The translations under genes and the position numbers were made by a program. A stretch of DNA of 64,000 nt from an uncultured Oscillospiraceae bacterium (GTDB lineage Bacteria; Bacillota; Clostridia; Oscillospirales; Oscillospiraceae): positions 1 to 64,000 of the forward strand of contig CAKTIE010000009.1 in NCBI GenBank assembly GCA_934565655.1, written 5' to 3'. The notes under the pieces were generated by a model. The model was not told where the DNA came from and searched no databases. It worked only from the letters and a program-made list of their open reading frames with translations. Shown in pieces: positions 1 through 7,707 of the stretch; positions within the stretch are counted from its first letter, which is position 1, and every line of letters starts with the position of its first letter.

Positions 1-1803
1 CGCTGCGTGGAGAACTGTCCCGCCGGTGCGGTGAAGCTGGGCCAGAAGCTGTGCACCAAGGACGGCTTTATCGAATACCCCCGGCAGGAGCTGCCGGACG
101 AGGTGAAGTGGGGTCCGGAGAAATGGGCCGTTGACTACCGGGACAAGAACCGGGTCAACTGCCACGACACCGGTACTGCGCCCTGCAAGACCGCCTGTCC
201 CGCCCACATCGCCGTACAGGGCTATCTGAAGCTGGCGGCCCAGGGTAAGTACCGTGAGGCTTTGCAGCTGATCAAGCGGGAGAATCCGTTCCCCGCCGTG
301 TGCGGCCGCATCTGCAACCGCCGGTGTGAGGACGCCTGCACCCGCGGCACCGTGGATCAGGCGGTGGCCATCGACGAGGTGAAGCGTTTCATCGCCCAGC
401 AGGATCTGGACGCCGCTACCCGTTTCGTACCGGAGAAGGTCATCCCCAAGGTGGACGGCGAGTTCGGCGAGAAGATCGCCGTCATCGGCGCAGGCCCCGC
501 CGGTATGAGCTGCGCCTTCTATCTGGCGGAGAAGGGCTATCGGCCCACCGTATTTGAAAAGGAAGAACGCCCCGGCGGCATGCTGGTGAACGGCATCCCC
601 AGCTTCCGTCTGGAAAAGGACGTGGTGCAGGCGGAGATCGACATCCTCCGGGAGATGGGCGTGGAATTCCGCTGCGGCGTGGAGGTGGGCAAGGACGTGA
701 CCATCGCCCGGCTCCGTGAGGAGGGCTATCAGGGCTTCTATGTGGCCGTGGGCCTCCAGTCCGGCGGCAGGCTGAATATCCCCGGCGGCGAGACACAGGG
801 CGTGCAGGCCGGTATCGACTTCATGCGCCATGTGAACAGCGGCCTTTGCAGCAAGCTGAGCGGCAGAGTCGTGGTCATCGGCGGCGGCAACATCGGCGCC
901 GACGTGGCCCGCACCGCCCTGCGCTGCGGCGCGGTGTCCGTGGAGCTGTACTGTCTGGAGGGCTATGAGGACATGCCCATGGGCGAGGAGGATCGCGGCG
1001 AGTGCGAGCGCGAGGGCATCACCATCCACGCGGGATGGGGCCAGACGGAGATCGTGGAGCAGGATGGCCGGTGCACCGGTATCCGCTTCCGCAAGTGCCT
1101 GTCCGTGAAGAACGCCGAGGGCCGCTTTGACCCGAAGTTCGACGACGCCGTTACCCAGGAGACCGCCTGCGACGTGGTGCTGTACTGCATCGGCCAGAAG
1201 GTGGAGTGGAAGGAGCTGCTGACGGGTACGAAGGTGGAATTCAACCCCAACGGCACCGTGAAGGCAGACCCCGTTACCTATCAGACCGCCGAGCCGGATA
1301 TCTTCGTGGGCGGCGACGCCTACACCGGCCAGAAATTCGCCATCGACGCCATTGCCGCCGGTAAGCAGGGCGCGGTGTCCCTGCACCGCTGGGTGCAGCA
1401 CGCCACGCTGACCATCGGCCGTGACCGCCGCCAGTTCATTGAGCTGGACAAGGAAAACGCCCTGATCGCCGTGGACAGCTACGATAATACACCCCGCCAG
1501 CAGATCGGTTATAACGAAGCCCTGCGCAAGACCTTCCGTGATGAGCGCGTGGCCTTTACCGAGGAGCAGGTAAAGAAGGAAACGGCCCGCTGCTTGGGCT
1601 GCGGAGCCAGCATCGTAGACCCCAACAAGTGCATTGGCTGTGGTATCTGCACCACAAAGTGTGCCTTCGACGCCATCCACCTGCACCGTGAGCACCCGGA
1701 GTGCAGCACCATGTATAAATGTGAGGACAAGATGAAGGCTATTTTCCCCTATATGATCAAGCGCAATTTCAAAATTAAGCGCGCCGCCAGAAAGAGCAAG
1801 TGA
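1..1803 (+). CDS. FAD/NAD(P)-dependent Fe-S oxidoreductase, GltD-like (5' end missing)
   Basis: The reading frame is already open at base 1, so the true start lies outside the window; about 600 residues are visible. In order one sees a partial ferredoxin ligand pattern (CVENCP), a cysteine-rich domain as in glutamate synthase small subunits (CKTACP near residue 63, then CGRICNRRCEDAC near 100), a FAD motif GAGPAG near 163, an NAD(P)H motif GGGNIGAD near 294, and a C-terminal ferredoxin domain with CLGCG and CIGCGICTTKC (about 531-554). The family passes electrons between NAD(P)H and Fe-S partners. The stop is one base before hypA, which suggests a role with a hydrogenase or formate dehydrogenase upstream; that is inference. 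Confidence 0.85.
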   Translation, partial: RCVENCPAGAVKLGQKLCTKDGFIEYPRQELPDEVKWGPEKWAVDYRDKNRVNCHDTGTAPCKTACPAHIAVQGYLKLAAQGKYREALQLIKRENPFPAVCGRICNRRCEDACTRGTVDQAVAIDEVKRFIAQQDLDAATRFVPEKVIPKVDGEFGEKIAVIGAGPAGMSCAFYLAEKGYRPTVFEKEERPGGMLVNGIPSFRLEKDVVQAEIDILREMGVEFRCGVEVGKDVTIARLREEGYQGFYVAVGLQSGGRLNIPGGETQGVQAGIDFMRHVNSGLCSKLSGRVVVIGGGNIGADVARTALRCGAVSVELYCLEGYEDMPMGEEDRGECEREGITIHAGWGQTEIVEQDGRCTGIRFRKCLSVKNAEGRFDPKFDDAVTQETACDVVLYCIGQKVEWKELLTGTKVEFNPNGTVKADPVTYQTAEPDIFVGGDAYTGQKFAIDAIAAGKQGAVSLHRWVQHATLTIGRDRRQFIELDKENALIAVDSYDNTPRQQIGYNEALRKTFRDERVAFTEEQVKKETARCLGCGASIVDPNKCIGCGICTTKCAFDAIHLHREHPECSTMYKCEDKMKAIFPYMIKRNFKIKRAARKSK

Positions 1804-1804
1804 T

Positions 1805-2149
1805 ATGCACGAGCTGGGGATCGTATTTCACGTCATCAAGACCATCGAGCAGGTGGGGCAGGAGCAGGGGCTGCAGAACGTAGCCTCCGTCACGCTGGAG
1901 CTGGGCGAAGTGTCCGGCGCCATTCCCCACGAGCTGGAGAACTGCTGGGACTGGGCGGTGAAGCGGACGGAGCTGATGCCCGACGCAAAGCTGCGCATCG
2001 AGACCATCCCGGCGGTGACCCACTGCGGCAGCTGCGGGCAGGACTACGCCACCGTGTCCCAGGGCCGTACCTGCCCCCATTGCGGCAGCGGGGATACCTG
2101 GCTGATCCGGGGCGATGAGATCAACATCAAGGAGATCGAGGCGATATAA
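1805..2149 (+). CDS. hypA: Hydrogenase nickel-insertion accessory protein HypA
   Basis: This 114-residue protein has the usual HypA length and begins MHELGI, where the N-terminal Met-His provides nickel ligands. A zinc site is formed by CGSC near residue 73 and CPHC near residue 89. HypA hands nickel to the large subunit of [NiFe] hydrogenase, together with HypB. The gene starts one base after the upstream oxidoreductase stop and its last base is the first base of the hypB start, so the three genes are translationally coupled. No hydrogenase structural gene is visible, so it must lie elsewhere, probably upstream. Confidence 0.93.
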   Translation: MHELGIVFHVIKTIEQVGQEQGLQNVASVTLELGEVSGAIPHELENCWDWAVKRTELMPDAKLRIETIPAVTHCGSCGQDYATVSQGRTCPHCGSGDTWLIRGDEINIKEIEAI

Positions 2150-2817
2150 TGGAACGATACAAGATCATCGAAGTAAAGGAGAGCGTGTTCGCCAACAACG
2201 ACCGTGAGGCGGCCCGCCTTCGGGAGGACTTGAAGCGGGATAAGACCTTTCTGCTGAACCTGATGTCCTCTCCGGGAAGCGGCAAGACCACCACGCTGCT
2301 GCGCACCATCGAGACGCTGAAGGACGAGCTGCGGATGGGCGTTATGGAGGCGGACATCGACTCGGACGTGGACGCGGAAAAGATCGCCGCGGCAGGCGTG
2401 AAGTCCATCCAGCTCCACACCGGCGGCATGTGCCATCTGGACGCGGGCATGACGGAGCAGGGATTGAAGGAGATCGGTACCTCCGACCTTGATCTGGTGG
2501 TGCTGGAAAACGTGGGCAATCTGGTTTGCCCGGCGGAGTTCGACACCGGCGCGGTGAAGAACGCCATGATCCTCTCGGTGCCGGAGGGCCACGACAAGCC
2601 CCTCAAGTACCCCCTGATCTTCACTGTCTGCGACGCGCTGATCATCAACAAGATCGACGTGCTGCCCTACTTTGACTTCGACATGGACAAGGTGGTGGAG
2701 TACGCCCACATGCGCAATCCCAGGCTGAAGATCTTCCCCATCTCCGCCAAGACCGGCGAGGGTGTGGACGCATGGTGCGGCTGGCTCCGCCAGCAGGTGA
2801 AGGACTGGACAAGCTGA
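2149..2817 (+). CDS. hypB: Hydrogenase nickel-incorporation GTPase HypB
   Basis: A 222-residue G3E-family GTPase. The Walker A motif SSPGSGKTTT is near residue 40, followed by a Walker B-like region (MEADIDSDVDAEK) and NKID, the guanine-specificity motif, near residue 167. HypB uses GTP hydrolysis to drive nickel transfer during [NiFe] hydrogenase maturation. It lacks the long His-rich nickel-storage N-terminus of some homologues. It overlaps hypA by one base and ends directly at a strong hairpin terminator, so it closes the operon. Confidence 0.93.
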   Translation: MERYKIIEVKESVFANNDREAARLREDLKRDKTFLLNLMSSPGSGKTTTLLRTIETLKDELRMGVMEADIDSDVDAEKIAAAGVKSIQLHTGGMCHLDAGMTEQGLKEIGTSDLDLVVLENVGNLVCPAEFDTGAVKNAMILSVPEGHDKPLKYPLIFTVCDALIINKIDVLPYFDFDMDKVVEYAHMRNPRLKIFPISAKTGEGVDAWCGWLRQQVKDWTS

Positions 2818-2853
2818 AAAAGGACGGTACTCGGCAGAGTACCGTCCTTTTTT
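2817..2853. terminator. Bidirectional terminator between hypB and hcp
   Basis: A perfect 12-bp stem (2821-2832 with 2837-2848, loop ggca) is flanked by an A-run on the left and a T-run on the right, so it can end transcription of both convergent genes. Confidence 0.9.
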
Positions 2854-2861
2854 GATAAGGG

Positions 2862-4439
2862 TCAGCCGCGATGCAGGATGGCGTCCAGATCCTGCTGGGG
2901 CGCGGTGATGGGCTGGAGCCCATAGGCGTCCACCAGCGTTTTCACCACCGTCTCCGACAAAAAGGCGGGCAGGGTGGGGCCAAGGTAGATGTTTTTGACA
3001 CCCAGCGCCAGCAGGCTCAGCAGGATGCACACTGCCTTCTGCTCGTACCACGACAGCACCAGCGTCAGCGGCAGATCGTTGACGGTGCAGCCGAAGGCCT
3101 CCGCCAGCGCCAGCGCGATGCGGACGGCGCTGTATGCGTCGTTGCACTGGCCCACGTCCAGAATACGGGGGATACCGCCGATCTCGCCCAGATCCAGATC
3201 GTTGAACCGGAACTTGCCGCAGGCCAGCGTCAGCACCAGCGAATCCATGGGCGTGCGCTTGACGAACTCCGTGTAGTAGTTGCGGCCGGGGTGCGCGCCG
3301 TCGCAGCCGCCCACCAGGAAGATGTGCTTCACCGCGCCGCTTTTGATGGCCTCGATGATCTGGGGCGCCTTGTCCAGCACGGCGGCGTGGGCGAAGCCGG
3401 TGGTCACCATGTGGCCGCCGTTGACGCCGCTCATGCTCTGGTCGGTCTGATAGCCGCCCAGCGCCTGCGCCTGACGGATGAGCGGGGAGAAATCCTTGTG
3501 GCCCTGCGCGTCGGCGGAAATGTGCCGCAGTCCGTCATAGCCCACCACCGAGGTGGTGTAGACCCGGTCGGCATAGCTGGGGCGGGGCGGCATCAGGCAG
3601 TTGGTGGTAAACAGCACCGGCGCGGGGATATTGGCGAACTCCTTCTGCTGGTTTTGCCACGCCGTGCCGAAGTTGCCCGCCAGATGGGGGTACTTCTTCA
3701 AGCCGGGATAGCCGTGGGCAGGCAGCATCTCACAGTGGGTGTAGACGTTGACGCCCCGTCCGGCGGTCTGCTCCAGCAGCTGATGCAGGTCATCCAGATC
3801 GTGGCCGGACACCACGATGAAGGGCCCCTTCTTCACGTCGATGTTGACGCGGGTGGGCACCGGATCACCGAAGGTCTCCGTGTTGGCCCGGTCCAGCAGC
3901 GCCATGCACCGGAAGTTGATCTGGCCGAACTCCATAATGAGGGCCAGCCATTCCTCCACGCTGTGCTCCTGCGCCAGCGTGGCAAGGCCCTTATAGAACC
4001 ACCTTTCCACCTCCTCGTCACGATAGCCCAGGTTCATGGCGTGGTGGGCATAGGCCGCCATGCCCTTCAGCCCGAACAGCAGCGTGGCGCGCAGGGAGAC
4101 GGTGTCCGTTTCCCCCTTCCAGAGCCATGTGCTGTCCTCGTCGGCGGTAGAGCCGCCCTGCCTCCGCAGCGCCTCATTGACCCGGTCGGTAAAAGCCCGG
4201 ATGGCGGCGTTGTCGAAGTTCACGTTGGTCAGCGTGGTGAACAGTCCATCCGCCAGCAGCCGCGTGACCTCCGGCGGATAGTCCTCCCGCTGGCGGCAGA
4301 CCTCCGCCAGACGGATCAGACGGCACACCAGCTTGTCCTGTAAGTGGGCGGTCTCCGGCTGCTTGCCGCATACGCCGGTCTTGACGCAGCCGCTGCCGCC
4401 TGCGGTCTGCTGGCACTGAAAGCAAAACATTTCTGACAT
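2862..4439 (-). CDS. hcp: Hybrid cluster protein / hydroxylamine reductase
   Basis: This 525-residue protein starts MSEMFCFQCQQTAGG and carries N-terminal cysteines at 6, 9, 18 and 24 (C-x2-C-x8-C-x5-C), the spacing of class I hybrid cluster proteins of anaerobes. Later conserved cysteine, histidine and glutamate residues (for example YTHCEMLPAHGYPG, FTTNCLMPP, LACGKFRFND) fit the 4Fe-2S-2O hybrid cluster ligands. Hcp reduces hydroxylamine in vitro and is linked to nitric oxide detoxification. The start is preceded by ACAGGAGGT. It appears to stand alone, with no adjacent Hcr reductase. Confidence 0.95.
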   Translation of the reverse strand: MSEMFCFQCQQTAGGSGCVKTGVCGKQPETAHLQDKLVCRLIRLAEVCRQREDYPPEVTRLLADGLFTTLTNVNFDNAAIRAFTDRVNEALRRQGGSTADEDSTWLWKGETDTVSLRATLLFGLKGMAAYAHHAMNLGYRDEEVERWFYKGLATLAQEHSVEEWLALIMEFGQINFRCMALLDRANTETFGDPVPTRVNIDVKKGPFIVVSGHDLDDLHQLLEQTAGRGVNVYTHCEMLPAHGYPGLKKYPHLAGNFGTAWQNQQKEFANIPAPVLFTTNCLMPPRPSYADRVYTTSVVGYDGLRHISADAQGHKDFSPLIRQAQALGGYQTDQSMSGVNGGHMVTTGFAHAAVLDKAPQIIEAIKSGAVKHIFLVGGCDGAHPGRNYYTEFVKRTPMDSLVLTLACGKFRFNDLDLGEIGGIPRILDVGQCNDAYSAVRIALALAEAFGCTVNDLPLTLVLSWYEQKAVCILLSLLALGVKNIYLGPTLPAFLSETVVKTLVDAYGLQPITAPQQDLDAILHRG

Positions 4440-4502
4440 GGTACATACCTCCTGTGATCGTTGCAGGTAGTATGTGCCATTTGCGGAAGAATATCACGGC
4501 GT

Positions 4503-4540
4503 AAACGAAAACGACACGCTTTCGCGTGTCGTTTTCGTTT
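4503..4540 (-). terminator. Terminator after small membrane protein 1
   Basis: A perfect 16-bp stem (4503-4518 with 4525-4540) around the loop ctttcg lies between the minus-strand small gene and hcp. It should separate the two transcription units. The U-tract is interrupted by a C-G pair. Confidence 0.8.
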
Positions 4541-4574
4541 GTTGTAAGAGAGAAAACAGGTTGTCGGCAGTGTT

Positions 4575-4808
4575 TCAGGCGGCGGCGTGGCTGGGGGTGA
4601 ACACGCGGCCGTTGGCGCGCTCCTCGCGCTCACGCTCCATCAGATTGGCCTTTGCGGTGCTCCAGGTGAACACAGCGCCCAGCAGCAGGGGCAGGTAGCC
4701 ACCGGCTTCGCGGATGGGGGCGTCGGCAGCGGTCATCAGAAAGGCGGTCGCCACCACCAGCATGAGGGAAACGACAGAGATCATAATGTAAGTGTTGATG
4801 TTTTTCAT
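4575..4808 (-). CDS. Small membrane protein, paralogue 1 of 2
   Basis: A 77-residue protein of unknown function. An ATG at 4808 is preceded by AAGGAGG at ideal spacing, so the longer upstream frame is rejected. Two hydrophobic segments (about residues 9-27 and 41-57) are joined by a short loop, and the tail is charged (MEREREERANGR). It resembles the gene at 7336-7572: both start MKNI.AY or MKNI.TY, share VVSLML, and have PLL.G.VF.WS..KA. Their promoters also match. It is transcribed away from the PhzF/aldo-keto reductase pair. No known family is recognised. Confidence 0.75.
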   Translation of the reverse strand: MKNINTYIMISVVSLMLVVATAFLMTAADAPIREAGGYLPLLLGAVFTWSTAKANLMEREREERANGRVFTPSHAAA

Positions 4809-4861
4809 GGTAGTGTCCTCCTTGAAAAAATTTTTTAGGGGTTTCTTTCTTTTGTGACTAT

Positions 4862-4890
4862 ATAGTAGAATAATTAACAAGAAAAGTAAA
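4862..4890 (-). promoter_or_regulatory. Promoter of small membrane protein 1
   Basis: Read on the minus strand: TTTACT (4890-4885), 17-bp spacer, TACTAT (4867-4862). The whole block is nearly identical to the promoter at 7624-7652. Confidence 0.65.
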
Positions 4891-4962
4891 GCTATGGAAT
4901 GTTATAATGCATATCAGTAACACTGACAGCAGAATCGCGCATACCGGCCGGTAAAAACCGGG

Positions 4963-4991
4963 TTGAAGGAATGAAAAAAGTGTGATATCAT
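4963..4991 (+). promoter_or_regulatory. Probable promoter of the PhzF/aldo-keto reductase pair
   Basis: TTGAAG (4963-4968), 17-bp spacer, TATCAT (4986-4991), about 90 bp before the PhzF start. Confidence 0.5.
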
Positions 4992-5083
4992 CAAAACATA
5001 TAACCGATGCGGGAGGCGGTGCCATGAGCGGCAGCGTCTTCCGTGCTTTTCCATAAAATTTGACCGATGAGGAGGAAACCGGG

Positions 5084-5863
5084 ATGAGACAGTATGTGAT
5101 CGACGCCTTTACCGACCATGTGTTTGCGGGCAACCCCGCCGCCGTCTGCGTGATGGACAAGTGGCTGGACGAGGAGAAGATGATGGCCATCACCATAGAG
5201 AACAACCTTTCCGAGACGGCTTTTGCCGTGAAGGAGGGGGAGAAGTATCACCTGCGGTGGTTCACGCCCGGCGGCGAGATCGACCTGTGCGGCCATGCCA
5301 CGCTGGGAACGGCCTGCGCCATCATGAGCTTTGTGGATACCGCACTGACGGAGGTCACCTTCACCACCCTGTCCGGCGATCTGACGGTGGTGCGCCATGG
5401 CGACCTGTACGAGATGGATTTTCCCGCCTATGAGCTGAAAAGCGTGCCGGTGACCCGGGCCATGGCGGACGCCATGAACGGCGCCATGCCCAAGGCTGCC
5501 TACATGGGCCGCGATCTGCTGTGCGTGTTTGACGACGAGGCCGTCGTCCGCAATATGACGGTGGATCAGGAGAAGGTGCGGGCGCTGGACGGCCTGCTGC
5601 TTCACGCCACCGCGCCGGGCAAGGACGTGGACTGCGTGTCCCGCAGCTTCGCCCCCAAGTGCAATGTACCGGAGGATCCCGTCTGCGGCTCCGGCCACTG
5701 CCACATCGTACCCTATTGGGTGAAGGCGCTGGGCAAGGACAGCCTGGTAGCCTATCAGGCCAGCCGCCGCGGCGGCACGCTGTACTGCACCCAGGTGGGC
5801 GAGCGGATCAAGATGAGCGGCAAGGCCGCCGTATACTCCGTGGCGGATATCAACATCGACTGA
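5084..5863 (+). CDS. PhzF-family isomerase/epimerase
   Basis: A 259-residue protein with the PhzF two-lobed fold signature. The start MRQYVIDAFTDHVFAGNPAAV and the catalytic glutamate in NLSETAF (near residue 45) are typical, as are GHATLGTA near residue 75 and DPVCGSGHCH in the second lobe. The family includes phenazine biosynthesis isomerases and many epimerase-like proteins without a known substrate; no phenazine genes are nearby. The ATG at 5084 is chosen because GGAGGAAA precedes it; a TTG at 5060 would extend it by eight residues. It probably forms an operon with the reductase 27 bp downstream. Confidence 0.88.
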   Translation: MRQYVIDAFTDHVFAGNPAAVCVMDKWLDEEKMMAITIENNLSETAFAVKEGEKYHLRWFTPGGEIDLCGHATLGTACAIMSFVDTALTEVTFTTLSGDLTVVRHGDLYEMDFPAYELKSVPVTRAMADAMNGAMPKAAYMGRDLLCVFDDEAVVRNMTVDQEKVRALDGLLLHATAPGKDVDCVSRSFAPKCNVPEDPVCGSGHCHIVPYWVKALGKDSLVAYQASRRGGTLYCTQVGERIKMSGKAAVYSVADINID

Positions 5864-5890
5864 CCGTCTGCAAGGAAAGGAGCGATCCCA

Positions 5891-7006
5891 ATGGAAGAAT
5901 TCAAGAGAAATTTCGGCTTCGGCTTCATGCGCCTGCCCATGCAGGAGAAGGAAGTGGACATTCCGGAGACCTGCCGCATGGTGGATACCTTCCTGGAAGC
6001 GGGCTTCAACTATTTTGACACCGCCCACGGCTATCTGGAGGGCAAGAGCGAACTGGCGCTGAAGGAGTGCCTGACCAGCCGCTATCCCCGTGACCGGTAC
6101 ATTCTGACCAATAAGCTGACCAACTTCTATTTCAAGAAGGAGGAGGACATCCGCCCTCTGTTTGAGAGCCAGCTGGCCGCCTGCGGCGTGGACTACTTCG
6201 ACTTCTATCTGATGCACGCCCAGAGCGCGGAGATCTTCAAGCATTTCAAGAACTGCCGCGCCTATGAGACGGCCTTTGCCCTGAAAGAGGAGGGGAAGGT
6301 GCGCCATGTGGGCATTTCCTTCCACGACCGGGCGGAGGTGCTGGAGCAGATCCTGACGGAGTATCCCCAGATCGAGGTGGTGCAGATCCAGCTGAACTAT
6401 CTGGACTACGACGATCCCGCGGTGCAGAGCCGGAAGTGCTATGAGGTGTGCCGTAAGTTCGGCAAGCCGGTGATCGTCATGGAGCCGGTGAAGGGCGGCA
6501 ATCTGGTGAAGCTGCCGGAGGAGGCCAGGGCCGTGCTGGACGAGCTGCACGGGGGAAGCCCCGCCAGCTATGCCATCCGCTTTGCCGCCAGCTTTCCGGG
6601 GATCGCCATGGTGCTGTCCGGTATGAGCAATCTGGAGCAGATGCAGGACAATATCAGCTTTATGCAGGCGTTCAGGCCGCTGGACGAGCGGGAGCTTGCC
6701 GCCGTGAAGAAGGTGCAGGAGATCTTCAAGGGGAAGAACCTGATCCCCTGTACCGCCTGCCGGTACTGTGTGGACGGCTGTCCCATGCATATCGCCATCC
6801 CCGATCTGTTCGCCACCATGAACACCAAGCAGCTTTATCACGACTGGAACGCTGATTACTATTATAATGAAGTCCATGCCCGTCCCGGACATAAGGCCTC
6901 CGACTGCGTGAAATGCGGCCGGTGCGAAAAGGCATGTCCCCAGCATCTGCCCATCCGTCAGCTGCTGATGGACGTGGCGGAGGAATTTGAAAAGAAAGAG
7001 AACTGA
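5891..7006 (+). CDS. Aldo/keto reductase with C-terminal ferredoxin domain
   Basis: A 371-residue protein. Residues 1 to about 270 form an aldo/keto reductase barrel: FGFMRLP start, FNYFDTAHGY with the catalytic Asp and Tyr, and the lysine in ILTNKL. The C-terminal third holds two 4Fe-4S-type cysteine clusters, CTACRYCVDGCP near residue 287 and CVKCGRCEKACP near 338. Such Fe-S aldo/keto reductases are common in anaerobes and may use ferredoxin-linked electrons; their substrates are mostly unknown. AAAGGAG precedes the start. A hairpin terminator follows directly. Confidence 0.88.
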   Translation: MEEFKRNFGFGFMRLPMQEKEVDIPETCRMVDTFLEAGFNYFDTAHGYLEGKSELALKECLTSRYPRDRYILTNKLTNFYFKKEEDIRPLFESQLAACGVDYFDFYLMHAQSAEIFKHFKNCRAYETAFALKEEGKVRHVGISFHDRAEVLEQILTEYPQIEVVQIQLNYLDYDDPAVQSRKCYEVCRKFGKPVIVMEPVKGGNLVKLPEEARAVLDELHGGSPASYAIRFAASFPGIAMVLSGMSNLEQMQDNISFMQAFRPLDERELAAVKKVQEIFKGKNLIPCTACRYCVDGCPMHIAIPDLFATMNTKQLYHDWNADYYYNEVHARPGHKASDCVKCGRCEKACPQHLPIRQLLMDVAEEFEKKEN

Positions 7007-7011
7007 ACCGC

Positions 7012-7050
7012 AAAAAAATATCCGCATGCCACGGCATGCGGATATTTTAT
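7012..7050 (+). terminator. Terminator after the aldo/keto reductase
   Basis: A 16-bp stem (7015-7030 with 7033-7048) is built on the GCATGCC/GGCATGC dyad, followed by T-rich sequence. Confidence 0.8.
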
Positions 7051-7055
7051 TATGG

Positions 7056-7334
7056 TACCATCGATTGATAAGGACAGACACGGTTTTGACGGGCAGAAAT
7101 GCGCCCATACCACATCAAGTCCCTTGACAATACGGAAAGTATTCTCTGCGGACCTTTTCTTGTCTGGACACATTTCTGCTGGCGGCAAAACTGCAAGGCA
7201 CCTGCCAGCGATGTATTTTCGAGTGATTTTTGGCTTTTGAGACGCAGGCTTGCTGGCGCAAGCCAAGGTGAAAAGGGCAAAAAGCGCCGGAAAGACACGC
7301 TGTCAGGCGTGTTTGTCCTTGTTAATCGATGGTA
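7056..7334. repeat. MITE-like element with 27-bp terminal inverted repeats
   Basis: This fills the 329-bp gap without genes. Its two ends are inverted repeats: 7056-7082 (starts TACCATCGATT) and 7308-7334, matching at 24 of 27 positions, and all three mismatches are transitions. The 279-bp interior has no convincing gene but has small hairpins (gcttgctggcgcaagc, and ACACGC/GCGTGT near the right end). It lies exactly between the upstream terminator and the stop codon of small membrane protein 2. No clear target-site duplication is seen, and only one copy is in this window. Confidence 0.5.
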
Positions 7335-7335
7335 T

Positions 7336-7572
7336 TCAGGCCAGCTTCAGCCGGAAGCAGGTGCAGCAGGGGACGGCAGCGGTCTCGCGGCGGATGTCGC
7401 CGTCCATGGCGGCCAGCGCGGCCTTGACGGCGCTCCAGGAAAAGACCAGTCCGAACAGCAGCGGGATGCAGACGGCGGCGGAATGAGCGGCGCCGCTCAG
7501 CGAAAAGGCGGATACTGCCGTCAGCATGAGGGAAACCACGGCAGTTGTCAGGTAAGCACGGATGTTTTTCAT
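7336..7572 (-). CDS. Small membrane protein, paralogue 2 of 2
   Basis: A 78-residue protein with two predicted membrane segments (about 8-27 and 35-54), then a short tail containing CCTCF. Its start MKNIRAYLTTAVVSLML and the later PLLFGLVFSWSAVKA match the paralogue at 4575-4808, while the C-terminal tails differ. An AGGAGG lies upstream of the ATG. It is divergent from the LysR gene, and the two promoters share about 135 bp. Function unknown. The conserved promoter suggests that one regulator controls both paralogues. Confidence 0.7.
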   Translation of the reverse strand: MKNIRAYLTTAVVSLMLTAVSAFSLSGAAHSAAVCIPLLFGLVFSWSAVKAALAAMDGDIRRETAAVPCCTCFRLKLA

Positions 7573-7623
7573 GGCAGATTCCTCCTTAAAACATAATTTG
7601 GGGCTTGTGCTTTCTGTAATGAT

Positions 7624-7652
7624 ATAGTAGAATATTTAACAAGAAAAGTAAA
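7624..7652 (-). promoter_or_regulatory. Promoter of small membrane protein 2
   Basis: Minus strand: TTTACT (7652-7647), 17-bp spacer, TACTAT (7629-7624). Spacer and flanks match the promoter at 4862-4890 except for a few bases. Similarity extends upstream of the -35 (7653-7670 against 4891-4908), a possible regulator site. Confidence 0.65.
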
Positions 7653-7707
7653 GCCACAGAATATTATGACAGGTGTAAGAGAGACTGACAATACGAGGAG
7701 GAAAAAT

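Noticed and set aside
2871..4343. Plus-strand frame of 490 codons opposite hcp
   Set aside because: Shadow; no ribosome site and no recognisable domain, while hcp has its cluster ligands in place.
4991..7108. Long minus-strand frame of about 705 codons opposite the PhzF and aldo/keto reductase genes
   Set aside because: It is antisense to two genes with clear catalytic motifs, and its translation is His/Leu/Gly-rich low-complexity sequence typical of a GC-rich shadow frame.
7099..7596. Plus-strand frame of 165 codons across the MITE-like element
   Set aside because: It runs through the inverted repeat and then antisense to small membrane protein 2; there is no ribosome site and no homology is recognised.
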